A DNA stretch of 64,000 nucleotides from an uncultured Oscillospiraceae bacterium. GTDB taxonomy: Bacteria > Bacillota > Clostridia > Oscillospirales > Ruminococcaceae. The stretch is taken from positions 144,186-208,185 of the forward strand of contig CAJUAN010000001.1 in the NCBI GenBank assembly GCA_910584715.1. The letters are read 5' to 3'. This document shows, one piece after another, positions 16,846-25,451 of this stretch (its first letter is position 1; every line of letters starts with the position of its first letter). A program made the position numbers and the translations under genes. Under the pieces are notes generated by a model, which ran no database searches, had not been told where the DNA came from, and saw only the letters and a list, made by a program, of their open reading frames with translations.

Positions 16846-17014
16846 GGAAAAAATTGACAGGATAAACGAGCTGGCGAGGAAGTCACGCACAGCGGATGGA
16901 CTTACCGAGGCGGAAAAAGCGGAACAGGCGGCTCTGCGGCAGGAGTACCGCGACGGCGTGAAAGCCAATCTGGAGGGTCAGCTTAAAAATATCGAGATCG
17001 TTGACAAGGAGTAG
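16838..17014 (+). CDS. Small DUF896 (YnzC-like) protein
   Basis: A 58-residue helical-hairpin protein that starts inside the end of the kinase gene. The sequence MTKEKIDRINELARKSRT, GLTEAEKAEQAALRQEYR, then VKANLEGQLKNIEIVDKE matches the DUF896/YnzC family, which in Bacillus subtilis lies in the SOS-controlled yneA operon. Function is unknown. GCAAAGGAG stands 8 bases before ATG. No LexA box was seen near this operon. Confidence 0.88.
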   Translation: MTKEKIDRINELARKSRTADGLTEAEKAEQAALRQEYRDGVKANLEGQLKNIEIVDKE

Positions 17015-17017
17015 TTA

Positions 17018-17467
17018 ATGGAAATTATTGATTATTTTAAATCGAACAAGCCCGGCTACTGGCTTTCCGAAATCAAAAAAAGCGATTGGCAGGCGGCTGA
17101 AACCCTCGCTCGTTTTATTGAGGAAAAAACTTTTCACGATAATCTCGGCGAGGGGACTTTGCTGCTTCTTGCAGACAGTGACAAGCTCGTTTCTTTCCTG
17201 ACGTTTGCCGAGAAGGATTGTATCGACGACGAAAGGCTTTCCCCGTGGGTAGGCTTTGTTTATACCGTTCCCGAATATCGGGGACACAGATACGCCGGAA
17301 GACTTATCAGCCGCTGCGGGGAAATTGCAGCCGAAAAGGAAATTCCCAAAATATACGTCTGCACCGACCATGTGGGACTGTACGAAAAATACGGATTTTC
17401 CTACATTGAAAGCCGCATTGACATTTACGGCGGGAACAGCCGCGTTTATTTTAAACCAATTTCATAA
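17018..17467 (+). CDS. GNAT-family N-acetyltransferase
   Basis: A 149-residue acetyltransferase. The central acetyl-CoA-binding segment is VGFVYTVPEYRGHRYAGRLI followed by SRCGEIAAEK, with the C-terminal strand YVCTDHVGLYEKYGFSYIES. The acceptor is unknown. AAGGAG is six bases before ATG, which begins three bases after the DUF896 stop. Co-transcription with a carboxynorspermidine decarboxylase gene makes polyamine acetylation possible, but this is only a contextual guess. Confidence 0.85.
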   Translation: MEIIDYFKSNKPGYWLSEIKKSDWQAAETLARFIEEKTFHDNLGEGTLLLLADSDKLVSFLTFAEKDCIDDERLSPWVGFVYTVPEYRGHRYAGRLISRCGEIAAEKEIPKIYVCTDHVGLYEKYGFSYIESRIDIYGGNSRVYFKPIS

Positions 17468-17478
17468 GGAGAACTAAA

Positions 17479-18618
17479 ATGTTAAATTTTGACATATACT
17501 CAGTGCCAACTCCCTGCTATGTTGTGGACGAAGCTTTACTCAGGAAAAATCTGGAGATTTTAAAGTCTGTGCAGGACATGACGGGCTGCAAGATTTTGCT
17601 TGCTCAAAAAGCGTTTTCAATGTACAGCCTATACCCGATAATCTCCGAGTATTTGTCGGGAACTACTGCCAGCGGTTTGTACGAAGCAAAGCTCGGCAAA
17701 GAGGAAATGCCGAACGGCGAGGTACACGTCTACGCTCCGGCATATAAGAAAAGTGATTTTAAGGAAATAGTTAACGTTGCGGATCATATTGTTTTCAACA
17801 GCTTTGCGCAGTACGAAAAATTTTATCCCGATGTGCTGAAAAGCGGCAGGGACATTGAAGTCGGTATCAGAATGAATCCCGAATATTCAGAGATAGAGAC
17901 GGACATTTATAATCCATGCTTCAAAAGTTCCCGTTTGGGCACGGTTATTGCCGAGTTTCCCGACACGCTTCCGGAGGGAATAAGCGGTCTGCACTTTCAT
18001 ACTATGTGCGAACAGGGCGCGGACGTTTTAGAGCGTACCGTTGCCGCTGTGGAAGAAAAATTCGCTAAATACCTGTATGGCTTGAAATGGCTGAATTTCG
18101 GCGGCGGACATCACATTACCCGTGAAGATTACGACATTGAAAAGCTTGCGAAAATTATTGACAGAGTACAGAAAAAGTACAGCGTACAGGTATACCTTGA
18201 ACCCGGGGAGGCAGTGGCTCTCAACGCAGGATTTTTGGTTACAGAAGTTCTTGACACCTTAAAAAACGGTATGGAGCTTGCTATTGTTGATACTTCCGCG
18301 GCATGCCATATGCCGGACGTGCTGGAAATGCCTTACCGTCCAAATGTTATCGGTGCGGGTATGCCGGACGAAAAGCCTTACACCTATCGTTTGGGAGGTC
18401 CTACCTGTCTTGCGGGCGATATTATTGGAGATTATTCCTTTGATAAACCGCTGAATATCGGCGACAGGCTTGTTTTCTGCGATATGGCGATTTACTCTAT
18501 GGTAAAAAACAATACTTTTAATGGTATGCCGCTGCCTGCTATCGTTTGGCGCCGCGGGGACGGAAGCTGCAAAACGGTCAAAAGCTTTGGCTACGGGGAT
18601 TTCAAATGCAGACTTTGA
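17479..18618 (+). CDS. nspC: Carboxynorspermidine/carboxyspermidine decarboxylase
   Basis: A PLP enzyme of 379 residues from the alanine-racemase-fold decarboxylases. It removes CO2 from carboxyspermidine or carboxynorspermidine in the alternative polyamine route. Family sequence includes VPTPCYVVDEALLRKNLEIL, the PLP lysine in LLAQKAFS (residue about 43), GTTASGLYEAKLG, HVYAPAYKK, FNSFAQYEKF, GLHFHTMCEQGAD, LNFGGGHHITR and YLEPGEAVAL. AAGGAG precedes ATG. The partner carboxyspermidine dehydrogenase is not in this window. It is the last gene of the operon that begins with hicA. Confidence 0.93.
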   Translation: MLNFDIYSVPTPCYVVDEALLRKNLEILKSVQDMTGCKILLAQKAFSMYSLYPIISEYLSGTTASGLYEAKLGKEEMPNGEVHVYAPAYKKSDFKEIVNVADHIVFNSFAQYEKFYPDVLKSGRDIEVGIRMNPEYSEIETDIYNPCFKSSRLGTVIAEFPDTLPEGISGLHFHTMCEQGADVLERTVAAVEEKFAKYLYGLKWLNFGGGHHITREDYDIEKLAKIIDRVQKKYSVQVYLEPGEAVALNAGFLVTEVLDTLKNGMELAIVDTSAACHMPDVLEMPYRPNVIGAGMPDEKPYTYRLGGPTCLAGDIIGDYSFDKPLNIGDRLVFCDMAIYSMVKNNTFNGMPLPAIVWRRGDGSCKTVKSFGYGDFKCRL

Positions 18619-18650
18619 TTTAGTTAGGTAAATCGGAAAGGAAAATTTTA

Positions 18651-20036
18651 GTGTTTAAATGCTTAATAAAAATATTTGCAGCATTGTTTGCAGCCGCGCT
18701 GTGCCTGATGTCTTCCTCCTGCGGAAAAGGCGTGGAGGAGCGTGTATCCGAGATGACGGAAGACGGTAAGAAGCTTGTAAAGCTGTACGCGCTATATGTT
18801 GACGAGGATTTTAAAAAGGACGTCGCCGATTTTAACAAAGCAAACTCCGAATACAGTATTGACGTTACCGTGTACGCGAATGAATATCCGGACGACCCTT
18901 TGACGCGTCTCAATAATGATATTATTGCCGGAAAAATTCCGGACGTTATTCTTTTGCACCCGTATATGCCTATTGACAGCTATATTTCAAAAGGCTTTCT
19001 TGCGGATCTTTACGGATTTATGGATAATGACGGAAATGTGAACCGTACCGATTATTTGGAGGGCGTGCTGAAGGCGTATGAGACAAACGGGGGGCTTTAC
19101 GAGCTTGCGCCCTGCTTCAGTGTAAATACACTTGTGGGGAAGTCCTCGCTTATCGGCGGCAAGGAAGGTTGGACCGTTAAGGAGTTCACTCGCTTTGCGG
19201 ACGATAATCCCGGCAAATATATCGTGGGAGACAGCTATCATGTAAGCATAAGCAAAGCCGAATTTTTTTCCGATATAACATACCTGTGCAGCGAAAATTA
19301 CATAGACAGGGAAAATGGTACGTGCAGCTTTGATTCGGAGGATTTTATCGGACTTATGGAATTTGCGAACCGTTTTCCACAGGAGATAGACATTGAGCAG
19401 ATGGAAGCCAACAGCAACAACTACTGGACGGATTACTACGAAGCCTGCCGCGATGGGGAAATGCTTTTGTGCAAGTACAGTCTGGGTAATTTTGAGAGTA
19501 TGCGCATACTGGAAAAGGTGAATTATGTCAGTCCCGTAACGTTTAAGGGATACCCGGGCGTAAAGGGTAACGGAGCGGTTTTCGACGCTTACAAGGAGCT
19601 TGCGATTGCCGAAAACGCTGCAAATCCCGAGGGGGCTTGGGAATTTATAAAATATTTTCTGACTGACGATTATCAGGATCGGTACGCAAAAAACGACAGC
19701 AGCCATTTCCCGGTAAAAGTATCGGCTGTTGAAAAGGCAGCGGAGGAAGCAAAGGAAATACCCTACTATGAAAACGATGACGGAATAAAGATATATGAAC
19801 GAAAAACCTATTGGAACGGACTCAGCGAGGTAAACATCGGCGTAAATACCGACGCGGACAACAAAAAAATAACTGATTTTATAAACAGCACCAGTAACAT
19901 CAGCCGCAGGGACAGCGGAGTAAACGCTATTATCGGAGAAGAAGCGGCGATGTACTTCGACGGTAAGAAATCTGCGGAAGAAGTCGCAAAGATAATCCAG
20001 AACCGCGTGCAGAACTATCTTGATGAAAGCAGATAG
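18651..20036 (+). CDS. Extracellular solute-binding lipoprotein, copy 1
   Basis: A family 1 (sugar-type) solute-binding protein of 461 residues. It has a lipoprotein signal with the acceptor Cys in MSSSCGKG near residue 25, so it is anchored on the outer face of the membrane. The fold is suggested by KLYALYVDEDFKKDVADFNK, IIAGKIPDVILL, EGAWEFIKYFLTDDYQD. The GTG start follows AAAGGA. No permease or ATPase gene is nearby, so it either serves a distant transporter or has a sensor role. A paralogue follows directly; both end in IIQNRVQNYLDESR. Confidence 0.85.
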   Translation: MFKCLIKIFAALFAAALCLMSSSCGKGVEERVSEMTEDGKKLVKLYALYVDEDFKKDVADFNKANSEYSIDVTVYANEYPDDPLTRLNNDIIAGKIPDVILLHPYMPIDSYISKGFLADLYGFMDNDGNVNRTDYLEGVLKAYETNGGLYELAPCFSVNTLVGKSSLIGGKEGWTVKEFTRFADDNPGKYIVGDSYHVSISKAEFFSDITYLCSENYIDRENGTCSFDSEDFIGLMEFANRFPQEIDIEQMEANSNNYWTDYYEACRDGEMLLCKYSLGNFESMRILEKVNYVSPVTFKGYPGVKGNGAVFDAYKELAIAENAANPEGAWEFIKYFLTDDYQDRYAKNDSSHFPVKVSAVEKAAEEAKEIPYYENDDGIKIYERKTYWNGLSEVNIGVNTDADNKKITDFINSTSNISRRDSGVNAIIGEEAAMYFDGKKSAEEVAKIIQNRVQNYLDESR

Positions 20037-20064
20037 TCTTTTGTATACAAGGTTTTGAAACCGA

Positions 20065-20123
20065 ATTGTAATTAGATTTTCACTATATTGTAATTTGCTT
20101 TTTACTGTATAATTTGTTACAAT
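20065..20123 (+). promoter_or_regulatory. Intergenic region with repeated ATTGTAATT motifs and a -10 box
   Basis: ATTGTAATT occurs at 20065-20073 and 20087-20095, exactly 22 bases apart. An inverted TTACAAT lies at 20117-20123, just after a TATAAT (20108-20113). No good -35 box stands at the right distance. This may be a regulated promoter for the second solute-binding protein. Confidence 0.4.
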
Positions 20124-20163
20124 TAAATTAACAGATTATGCAGATATTGAAAGGGAATTTATA

Positions 20164-21531
20164 ATGTATAAGAAAATATTTGCGGCGTTTACAGCAGCGG
20201 TATTGTGTCTGGGAATATCGTCCTGCGGTAAGAACGGGAAGGAGCAGGTCTTGGAGGTAACCGCGGCAACAACCGCGGACGGTAAAAAGATTATTAAAAT
20301 GTATGCTTGGCGTGTCGTGAACGATAAGCAGCTTTATGACTGCATTAACGATTTTAACAGAATAAATGCGGATTATAGAGTCGAACTTACTGAATACATA
20401 AACGAATACGACGATCCGCTTATACGCTTGAACACAGATATCACGACCGGAAACGCTCCGGATATACTTGTAGTTAGTCGGGAAATGCCGATAGACAGCT
20501 ATTTGAATAAAGGATTGTTTGCAGACCTGTACGAATTTATAGACGACGACCCCGATATGGAACGGAAAGACTTTCTTGCAAGTATTTTTAAAGCCTATGA
20601 AAACGACGGTAAGCTTTGTGAACTTGTACCGCAATTTTCGATCGATACGGTCGTAGGAAAAGCTTCCCTTGTGGGTGATAAGCGGGGCAGAACGGCTGAG
20701 GACTTCGTTAAACTTGCAGAGACTTATCCCGACAAAAAAATGATGAACGGCTATACTACCAAAAGCAGCGCCCTTGATACGCTCATACGTTATAGTTATG
20801 GAAGCTTTATAGACAAAAACTCAGGCGAATGCAGCTTTGACGGCGAGGAATTTGCCGCACTGCTGAAATTTTGCGACAGATTTCCTTTTGAGATATCGGA
20901 AGACTATTTTGAAAATGAGAATTTGTATTATGATGAGTTTTACGAACTGTTTAACGGCGACATACTTTTTTATTCGGGTTACAATATAATCGGTTTTACG
21001 GATCTACGGCGTATTGAAAACGGTATATTCGGTGAACCGGTTACGTTTATGGGATACCCCGGAGCGGGCGGAAACGGTTCAGTCATTAAGCCGGGAGCCG
21101 AGTATGCGATATTGGACAACTCTCCGAATAAAGAGGGGGCGTGGGCATTCCTGCGAAACTTTTATACGGATGAATATCAGGACGGCATTATTGATTCTCC
21201 CTTTTTGGAATTTCCGGTAAGGCTGTCGTCGCTTGAAGTAATGGCTGAAAATGCCAAAAGGGGAAGGTATAGCGCGCTTGAAAAGGAATACGAAGAACCG
21301 AAGTGGAATCAGTTTGGCAAAGAGATAAAATTGGGTCTGAATACCGATGAGGATAACCGGAGGATATATGACCTGATCAATTCTGCTGCCGGCACTATGG
21401 AGAATGATTATTATATTTATAAAATTATTACAGATGAATCAGCTGCGTATTTTGCCGGTCAAAAGTCCGCGGAAGAGGCTGCCGCCATTATCCAGAACCG
21501 TGTGCAGAACTATCTTGACGAAAGCAGGTAA
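20164..21531 (+). CDS. Extracellular solute-binding lipoprotein, copy 2
   Basis: Paralogue of the preceding gene at 455 residues, with the same plan: a lipobox Cys in GISSCGKN near residue 21, INEYDDPLIRLNTDITTGNA, PDILVVSREMPIDSYLNKGL, EGAWAFLRNFYTDEYQDG and the identical last residues IIQNRVQNYLDESR. Lengths and spacing of blocks agree throughout, so the pair arose by tandem duplication followed by divergence. AAGGGAA precedes ATG. The 127-base gap holds its own possible control region. The solute is unknown; sugar or oligosaccharide is likely from family membership. Confidence 0.85.
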   Translation: MYKKIFAAFTAAVLCLGISSCGKNGKEQVLEVTAATTADGKKIIKMYAWRVVNDKQLYDCINDFNRINADYRVELTEYINEYDDPLIRLNTDITTGNAPDILVVSREMPIDSYLNKGLFADLYEFIDDDPDMERKDFLASIFKAYENDGKLCELVPQFSIDTVVGKASLVGDKRGRTAEDFVKLAETYPDKKMMNGYTTKSSALDTLIRYSYGSFIDKNSGECSFDGEEFAALLKFCDRFPFEISEDYFENENLYYDEFYELFNGDILFYSGYNIIGFTDLRRIENGIFGEPVTFMGYPGAGGNGSVIKPGAEYAILDNSPNKEGAWAFLRNFYTDEYQDGIIDSPFLEFPVRLSSLEVMAENAKRGRYSALEKEYEEPKWNQFGKEIKLGLNTDEDNRRIYDLINSAAGTMENDYYIYKIITDESAAYFAGQKSAEEAAAIIQNRVQNYLDESR

Positions 21532-21607
21532 ATAAGTCCGTTTTGCCTCTGTTCGACGCGATTCGCCTATATTATCGAAAAACCGCCGCGTAATTGCATA
21601 AAAACGC

Positions 21608-21636
21608 TTGACACCGCCGTTGTATTATTATAGAAT
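21608..21636 (+). promoter_or_regulatory. Promoter of the GH25 gene
   Basis: TTGACA (21608-21613), a 17-base spacer and TAGAAT (21631-21636). The start codon is 75 bases downstream. Confidence 0.72.
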
Positions 21637-21710
21637 AAATATATACTGAATTTTCCTGCGGCGCTTTTCTGCCGTGTAAAACTATATATAAATAGAAGGG
21701 ATCTGATAAA

Positions 21711-23135
21711 GTGAGAAAAAATATTTTCGGACGGCTTATCGGAGCGGCGCTTTCGGCTTGTATGGCGTTCGGTTCGGCGGGAATTACTGTTTTTGCCGAG
21801 GCTTTGGAGGAAATTGATACCATTATGGTTGACGATAATGAACTTATGAATGACGGAGATGACTATAGCGGCGATGAAGACAATACTGACGTTGATTACA
21901 GTGATTTTTTTGATGAAGTTCCAGCTGTTGATGACGACGGCGCAGTTGCAGGCGGTTTTGAGGACGATTATCATGAGGTAACGCTACCGGCGAGAAATAT
22001 CCGTCTCAAGGTCAAGCAGACGAATAACTTGGAGATAGGCGAAACGTTTCAGATAAAGTATGCGTTTACCCCGCTGAAATCCGACGATTATGTTACATAC
22101 AGAAATTTTAACAAAAGCATTGTAAAGGTAGATCAGGACGGTCTTGTTACGGCTGTTGGATACGGAGAGGCCAAGGTTCAGCTCGAGACCTCCGGCGGAA
22201 GAAAAAAGAACGTTTACTTCGTTATAACAAACGAGGACGGCGATGAGAACGCCTTTCCGGAAAAAGGCGATATCACAGAGCTGGAATTTGGGGACAGCTT
22301 TATTATGCTCCGTGCCGGAAAAACGTTTCAGACAGACGTTATATTCTATCCGCTCGGATATTATGCCGATCTGACCTACAGCTCGGAAAATCCCGGCGTT
22401 GCAGATATATCCGCTTCCGGAAAGATAACGGGAATCGGTGCGGGTTCAACAGTCATTACGGCTTCCGCTCCCAACGGAGTAACGGCTGAAATGAACATTA
22501 CGGTATACGACGATATTCTGCGCGGTATTGACGTTTCCAAGTGGCAGGGGAATATAAATTGGAAAAAGGTTTCGGTTTCCGGAATAGATTTTGTTATGAT
22601 ACGAAGCTCGTTCGGAAGCGAGCACGTTGACGAGATGCTGGATAAAAACGTTGAGGGCTGCGAGAAATATGGCATACCTTATGGATTTTATCACTATACA
22701 TATGCAACAACTCCGGAGGAAGCCAAGAAAGAAGCAAGATTTTTCCTGAAGCAGATAAGAGGCTTCAGTCCCGAGTATCCTGTAGTTCTCGATATTGAGG
22801 AAGAATTTTATAAAAAAATGTCCAAAAAGCAGGTCACAGCTATAATAGAAGCTTTTATGGATGTTTTGGAGGACGCAGGCTATTATGCTATGGTGTATAA
22901 TTCCCCAAACTTTATAAAGACGTGCATAAACGAATCCAAGCTGAAAAAGTACGACATCTGGATAGCCTGCTGGGGAGACGAGGAAAGACTTGATTCGCTG
23001 TACGACGGTCATTACGGAATGTGGCAGTATTCAGCTACGGGAAAAGTCAACGGCATAAACGGCGATGTTGATTTGGACTATTCCTATAAGGATTACGCGG
23101 AGATAGTGAGGAAAAACGGGTTTAATAATCTGTAA
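21711..23135 (+). CDS. Secreted GH25 lysozyme with Ig-like domains
   Basis: Exported muramidase of 474 residues that should cut the glycan backbone of peptidoglycan. It has a signal peptide (cleavage likely after VFAEA, near residue 30) and a strongly acidic linker (about 32-85), then two bacterial Ig-like (Big_2) modules. One holds NFNKSIVKVDQDGLVTAVGY, the other SENPGVADISASGKITGIGA. The C-terminal GH25 catalytic domain begins at GIDVSKWQGNINW and includes YGFYHYTYA, PVVLDIEEE with the expected acidic pair, and GMWQYSATGKVNGINGDVDL. The GTG start follows GAAGGGA. A role in wall turnover or attack on other bacteria is likely; the acidic linker is unusual. Confidence 0.9.
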   Translation: MRKNIFGRLIGAALSACMAFGSAGITVFAEALEEIDTIMVDDNELMNDGDDYSGDEDNTDVDYSDFFDEVPAVDDDGAVAGGFEDDYHEVTLPARNIRLKVKQTNNLEIGETFQIKYAFTPLKSDDYVTYRNFNKSIVKVDQDGLVTAVGYGEAKVQLETSGGRKKNVYFVITNEDGDENAFPEKGDITELEFGDSFIMLRAGKTFQTDVIFYPLGYYADLTYSSENPGVADISASGKITGIGAGSTVITASAPNGVTAEMNITVYDDILRGIDVSKWQGNINWKKVSVSGIDFVMIRSSFGSEHVDEMLDKNVEGCEKYGIPYGFYHYTYATTPEEAKKEARFFLKQIRGFSPEYPVVLDIEEEFYKKMSKKQVTAIIEAFMDVLEDAGYYAMVYNSPNFIKTCINESKLKKYDIWIACWGDEERLDSLYDGHYGMWQYSATGKVNGINGDVDLDYSYKDYAEIVRKNGFNNL

Positions 23136-23185
23136 GGATAACTGCGTTCTGTGCGAAAAAATATCAGCGTATATTTGAACAATAC

Positions 23186-23252
23186 TTGACAAATGGTGGA
23201 TAATATGTTAAAATAATATGTAACAGAAAACGGCGCACTAAACGCCGTTTTC
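23186..23252 (+). promoter_or_regulatory. Promoter with a hairpin at the predicted transcript 5' end
   Basis: TTGACA (23186-23191), a 17-base spacer and TAAAAT (23209-23214). The predicted start near 23221 is followed at once by a perfect 10-base-pair hairpin GAAAACGGCG/CGCCGTTTTC (23226-23252). The hairpin could end the lysozyme transcript or cap the next one. Confidence 0.6.
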
Positions 23253-23320
23253 CTATTCTGTGACATTTCATATTAAGGTTTCATTATCTGCCGCGGAGAA
23301 TAGTACTTACAGGTTACTGT

Positions 23321-23386
23321 TTGCATACCGTAGTATGCAATGCAGATTTCGTCAAAATATATGTTAATTCTGTTAAATGCAGATTT
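23321..23386 (+). promoter_or_regulatory. Palindrome and direct repeats before the GGDEF gene
   Basis: TTGCATAC-CGTA-GTATGCAA (23321-23340) is a perfect inverted repeat. AATGCAGATTT occurs at 23339-23349 and 23376-23386. Nothing else was recognised in the 352 bases between the lysozyme and GGDEF genes apart from the promoter at 23186. A second TATAAT at 23402 lacks a well-spaced -35 box. Confidence 0.45.
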
Positions 23387-23487
23387 GACGCAGGATATTG
23401 TGGTATAATTATTTGCGGCTGTTTTATTTTTATGTAAATTTGTTTATGCGGCTGACCGCTGCAAATCCGTTCCGAAAGGATATAATT

Positions 23488-25323
23488 ATGGTTAAAAATT
23501 CGGTATTAAATTCAGTTCCGCTTGATGCGGAAAAATATCTTGCAATCCAATCTACTATTATCAAGTGCGTTCATACTTTACATATAAGCGAAAATATTGA
23601 CGAAGCCATAAACGAGCTTCTTTCAATAATCGCTGATTTTTACAAAGCCGACAGAGGATATATATTTGAATTTGATGACGACGGCATAATGATGCATAAT
23701 ACCTATGAATGGTGCAAAGACGGAGTCGAACCCGCTATCGAGCTTCTTGCGAATGTAAAAATAGCTGACATTGACCGTTGGCTGCGCTATTTTGACGAAC
23801 AGGGAGAGTTCTACATAAATTCTTTGGACGACGAAGTTTCGGAGGATTCAGAGGAATACAGGATACTTGCTTTGCAGGGTATAGAGTGCCTTATGGCGGC
23901 TCCGCTCAGAATGAACGGCAGGCTTGTGGGATTTATCGGAGTGGACAATCCGCGGGAAAACACTGATACGCTGCTTCTTATGCAATCGGCTTCCGCGTTT
24001 GTCGTAAACGATATCTGCAAGAGAGAAACTGTGGAGGAGCGCATAATCAAGTCCATTTCAAAAATATACGCTTCGATGCATTTGCTTAATATTCCGGAGG
24101 ATACCCAAAAGGAGCTTAACAGCAACAAGACGATAAGAAGATTTTTATGCAGACCTGAAAATGCTTCGGCAGGTTTGAAAACAGCCATGTCGGAATTTGC
24201 CGATAAGGATTTTCTTTCGGGAATACTTAGCTTTGTGGATTTTTCCACGCTTAACGGGCGCATGGCTGACACAAACGTTATAAGCTATGAGTTCCTTTCC
24301 TCTGACGGACACTGGTGCAGAGCAAACTTTATCGTTGTCAGCCGCGCGGACGACAACAGTCTTATACACGTCATATACGCTATCCAGTACATTGACAGGG
24401 AAAAGCGAATGGAGCTTGAATATCAGAGGGCGCTTAAAGCCGCTCTGGAAAATCAGAACGAGATATACGCCGAGATGCTTCATATCCAGAAATGCGGCGT
24501 TATCGCTTCCAACGCGGAAAGCGGAAAGATACTTATGATGAACGACGCGGCTCTGCGGCTTTTCGGCAGGGAAAAACCGGACGGCGTTTACAATGATATT
24601 TTTGAGAGGATCATTTCCGACAATAAGGACGAGATACGAAGCGAGCTTACGCGAATGAACGAGACTCTCGGAAGCTACGATTACGAGTACGCCATTGAGC
24701 AGGCGGACGGTGAGTTGACCTATATTATTTCCCGTGCGAGGACAGCTGTTCTTGCAAGCGGTGAAAAGGTAATGATAAACTCGCTTATGGATATTACCGA
24801 CAAAAAGAAGCTTGAGGACGAGCTTCTGGTGCTGTCCGAGACCGACGTACTTACCGGAATAAGCAACCGCCGCAGCGGAGAGGCTAAGATTGACGAGCTT
24901 ATTGCAGGCGGAGCAAAGGGTATGTTTTGTTTGCTTGATATTGACAAGTTCAAATCCATTAACGATAACTACGGGCATACGATAGGAGATAAAGCTCTTA
25001 TCGCCGTGGCAGACTGCCTCAAAAGGAGCTTTCGGCGCAGCGATGTTACAATGCGTCTCGGCGGAGACGAGTTTGCCTCCTTTGCAATAGGGATCGGTTC
25101 TGAAGCGCAGGGAGCGGAATGCATAAACAGATTTTTTGCCGAAGTTGAGAAGATAAATATTCCCGAAATAGGAAAAGGAGGTATATCCGTAAGTCTCGGC
25201 GCAGTACTTTTCGACGGAGAAAACGACGCAGAGTTTGACAAGATATATGCTATGGCTGATTCGGCAATGTACATATGCAAAAAAAATCAGGGAAATTATT
25301 TCAGTTTTCACTGCGGCGGATAA
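23488..25323 (+). CDS. GAF/PAS-GGDEF diguanylate cyclase
   Basis: A 611-residue cytoplasmic signalling protein that should make cyclic di-GMP. The N-terminal part (about 20-180) is GAF-like (IIADFYKADRGYIFEFDDD, APLRMNGRLVGFIGVDNPRE), a middle region resembles one or two PAS domains (MLHIQKCGVIASNAESGKIL), and the C-terminal GGDEF domain starts at ETDVLTGISNRR. The active-site motif LGGDEF is intact, FCLLDIDKFKSINDNYGHT supplies the metal and substrate site, and RRSD five residues before GGDEF is an intact inhibitory I-site. ATG 23488 follows GAAAGG at 8 bases; the frame opens 30 codons earlier in the leader. No membrane segments are visible. Confidence 0.92.
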   Translation: MVKNSVLNSVPLDAEKYLAIQSTIIKCVHTLHISENIDEAINELLSIIADFYKADRGYIFEFDDDGIMMHNTYEWCKDGVEPAIELLANVKIADIDRWLRYFDEQGEFYINSLDDEVSEDSEEYRILALQGIECLMAAPLRMNGRLVGFIGVDNPRENTDTLLLMQSASAFVVNDICKRETVEERIIKSISKIYASMHLLNIPEDTQKELNSNKTIRRFLCRPENASAGLKTAMSEFADKDFLSGILSFVDFSTLNGRMADTNVISYEFLSSDGHWCRANFIVVSRADDNSLIHVIYAIQYIDREKRMELEYQRALKAALENQNEIYAEMLHIQKCGVIASNAESGKILMMNDAALRLFGREKPDGVYNDIFERIISDNKDEIRSELTRMNETLGSYDYEYAIEQADGELTYIISRARTAVLASGEKVMINSLMDITDKKKLEDELLVLSETDVLTGISNRRSGEAKIDELIAGGAKGMFCLLDIDKFKSINDNYGHTIGDKALIAVADCLKRSFRRSDVTMRLGGDEFASFAIGIGSEAQGAECINRFFAEVEKINIPEIGKGGISVSLGAVLFDGENDAEFDKIYAMADSAMYICKKNQGNYFSFHCGG

Positions 25324-25338
25324 AACTGTAAATTTAAA

Positions 25339-25378
25339 ACGGAGAACAATTTTAGCTGTTCTCCGCTTTTGTTTGTTT
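25339..25378 (+). terminator. Terminator after the GGDEF gene
   Basis: CGGAGAACA (25340-25348) pairs with TGTTCTCCG (25357-25365), followed by CTTTTGTTTGTTT. Confidence 0.85.
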
Positions 25379-25451
25379 CTATTAAAGCCGATTATCATTT
25401 CAAAAATTATAATTCAGCGATATCATTACAGACTGCGTTAAAAGCAAAGAC

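Noticed and set aside
23221..23487. Cyclic di-GMP riboswitch in front of the GGDEF gene
   Set aside because: Looked for the GEMM-type conserved core and its tetraloop receptor; neither is present in the leader.
24145..25398. 417-codon minus-strand open frame opposite the GGDEF gene
   Set aside because: The sense strand carries an intact GGDEF protein with PAS and GAF blocks; the antisense product resembles nothing.
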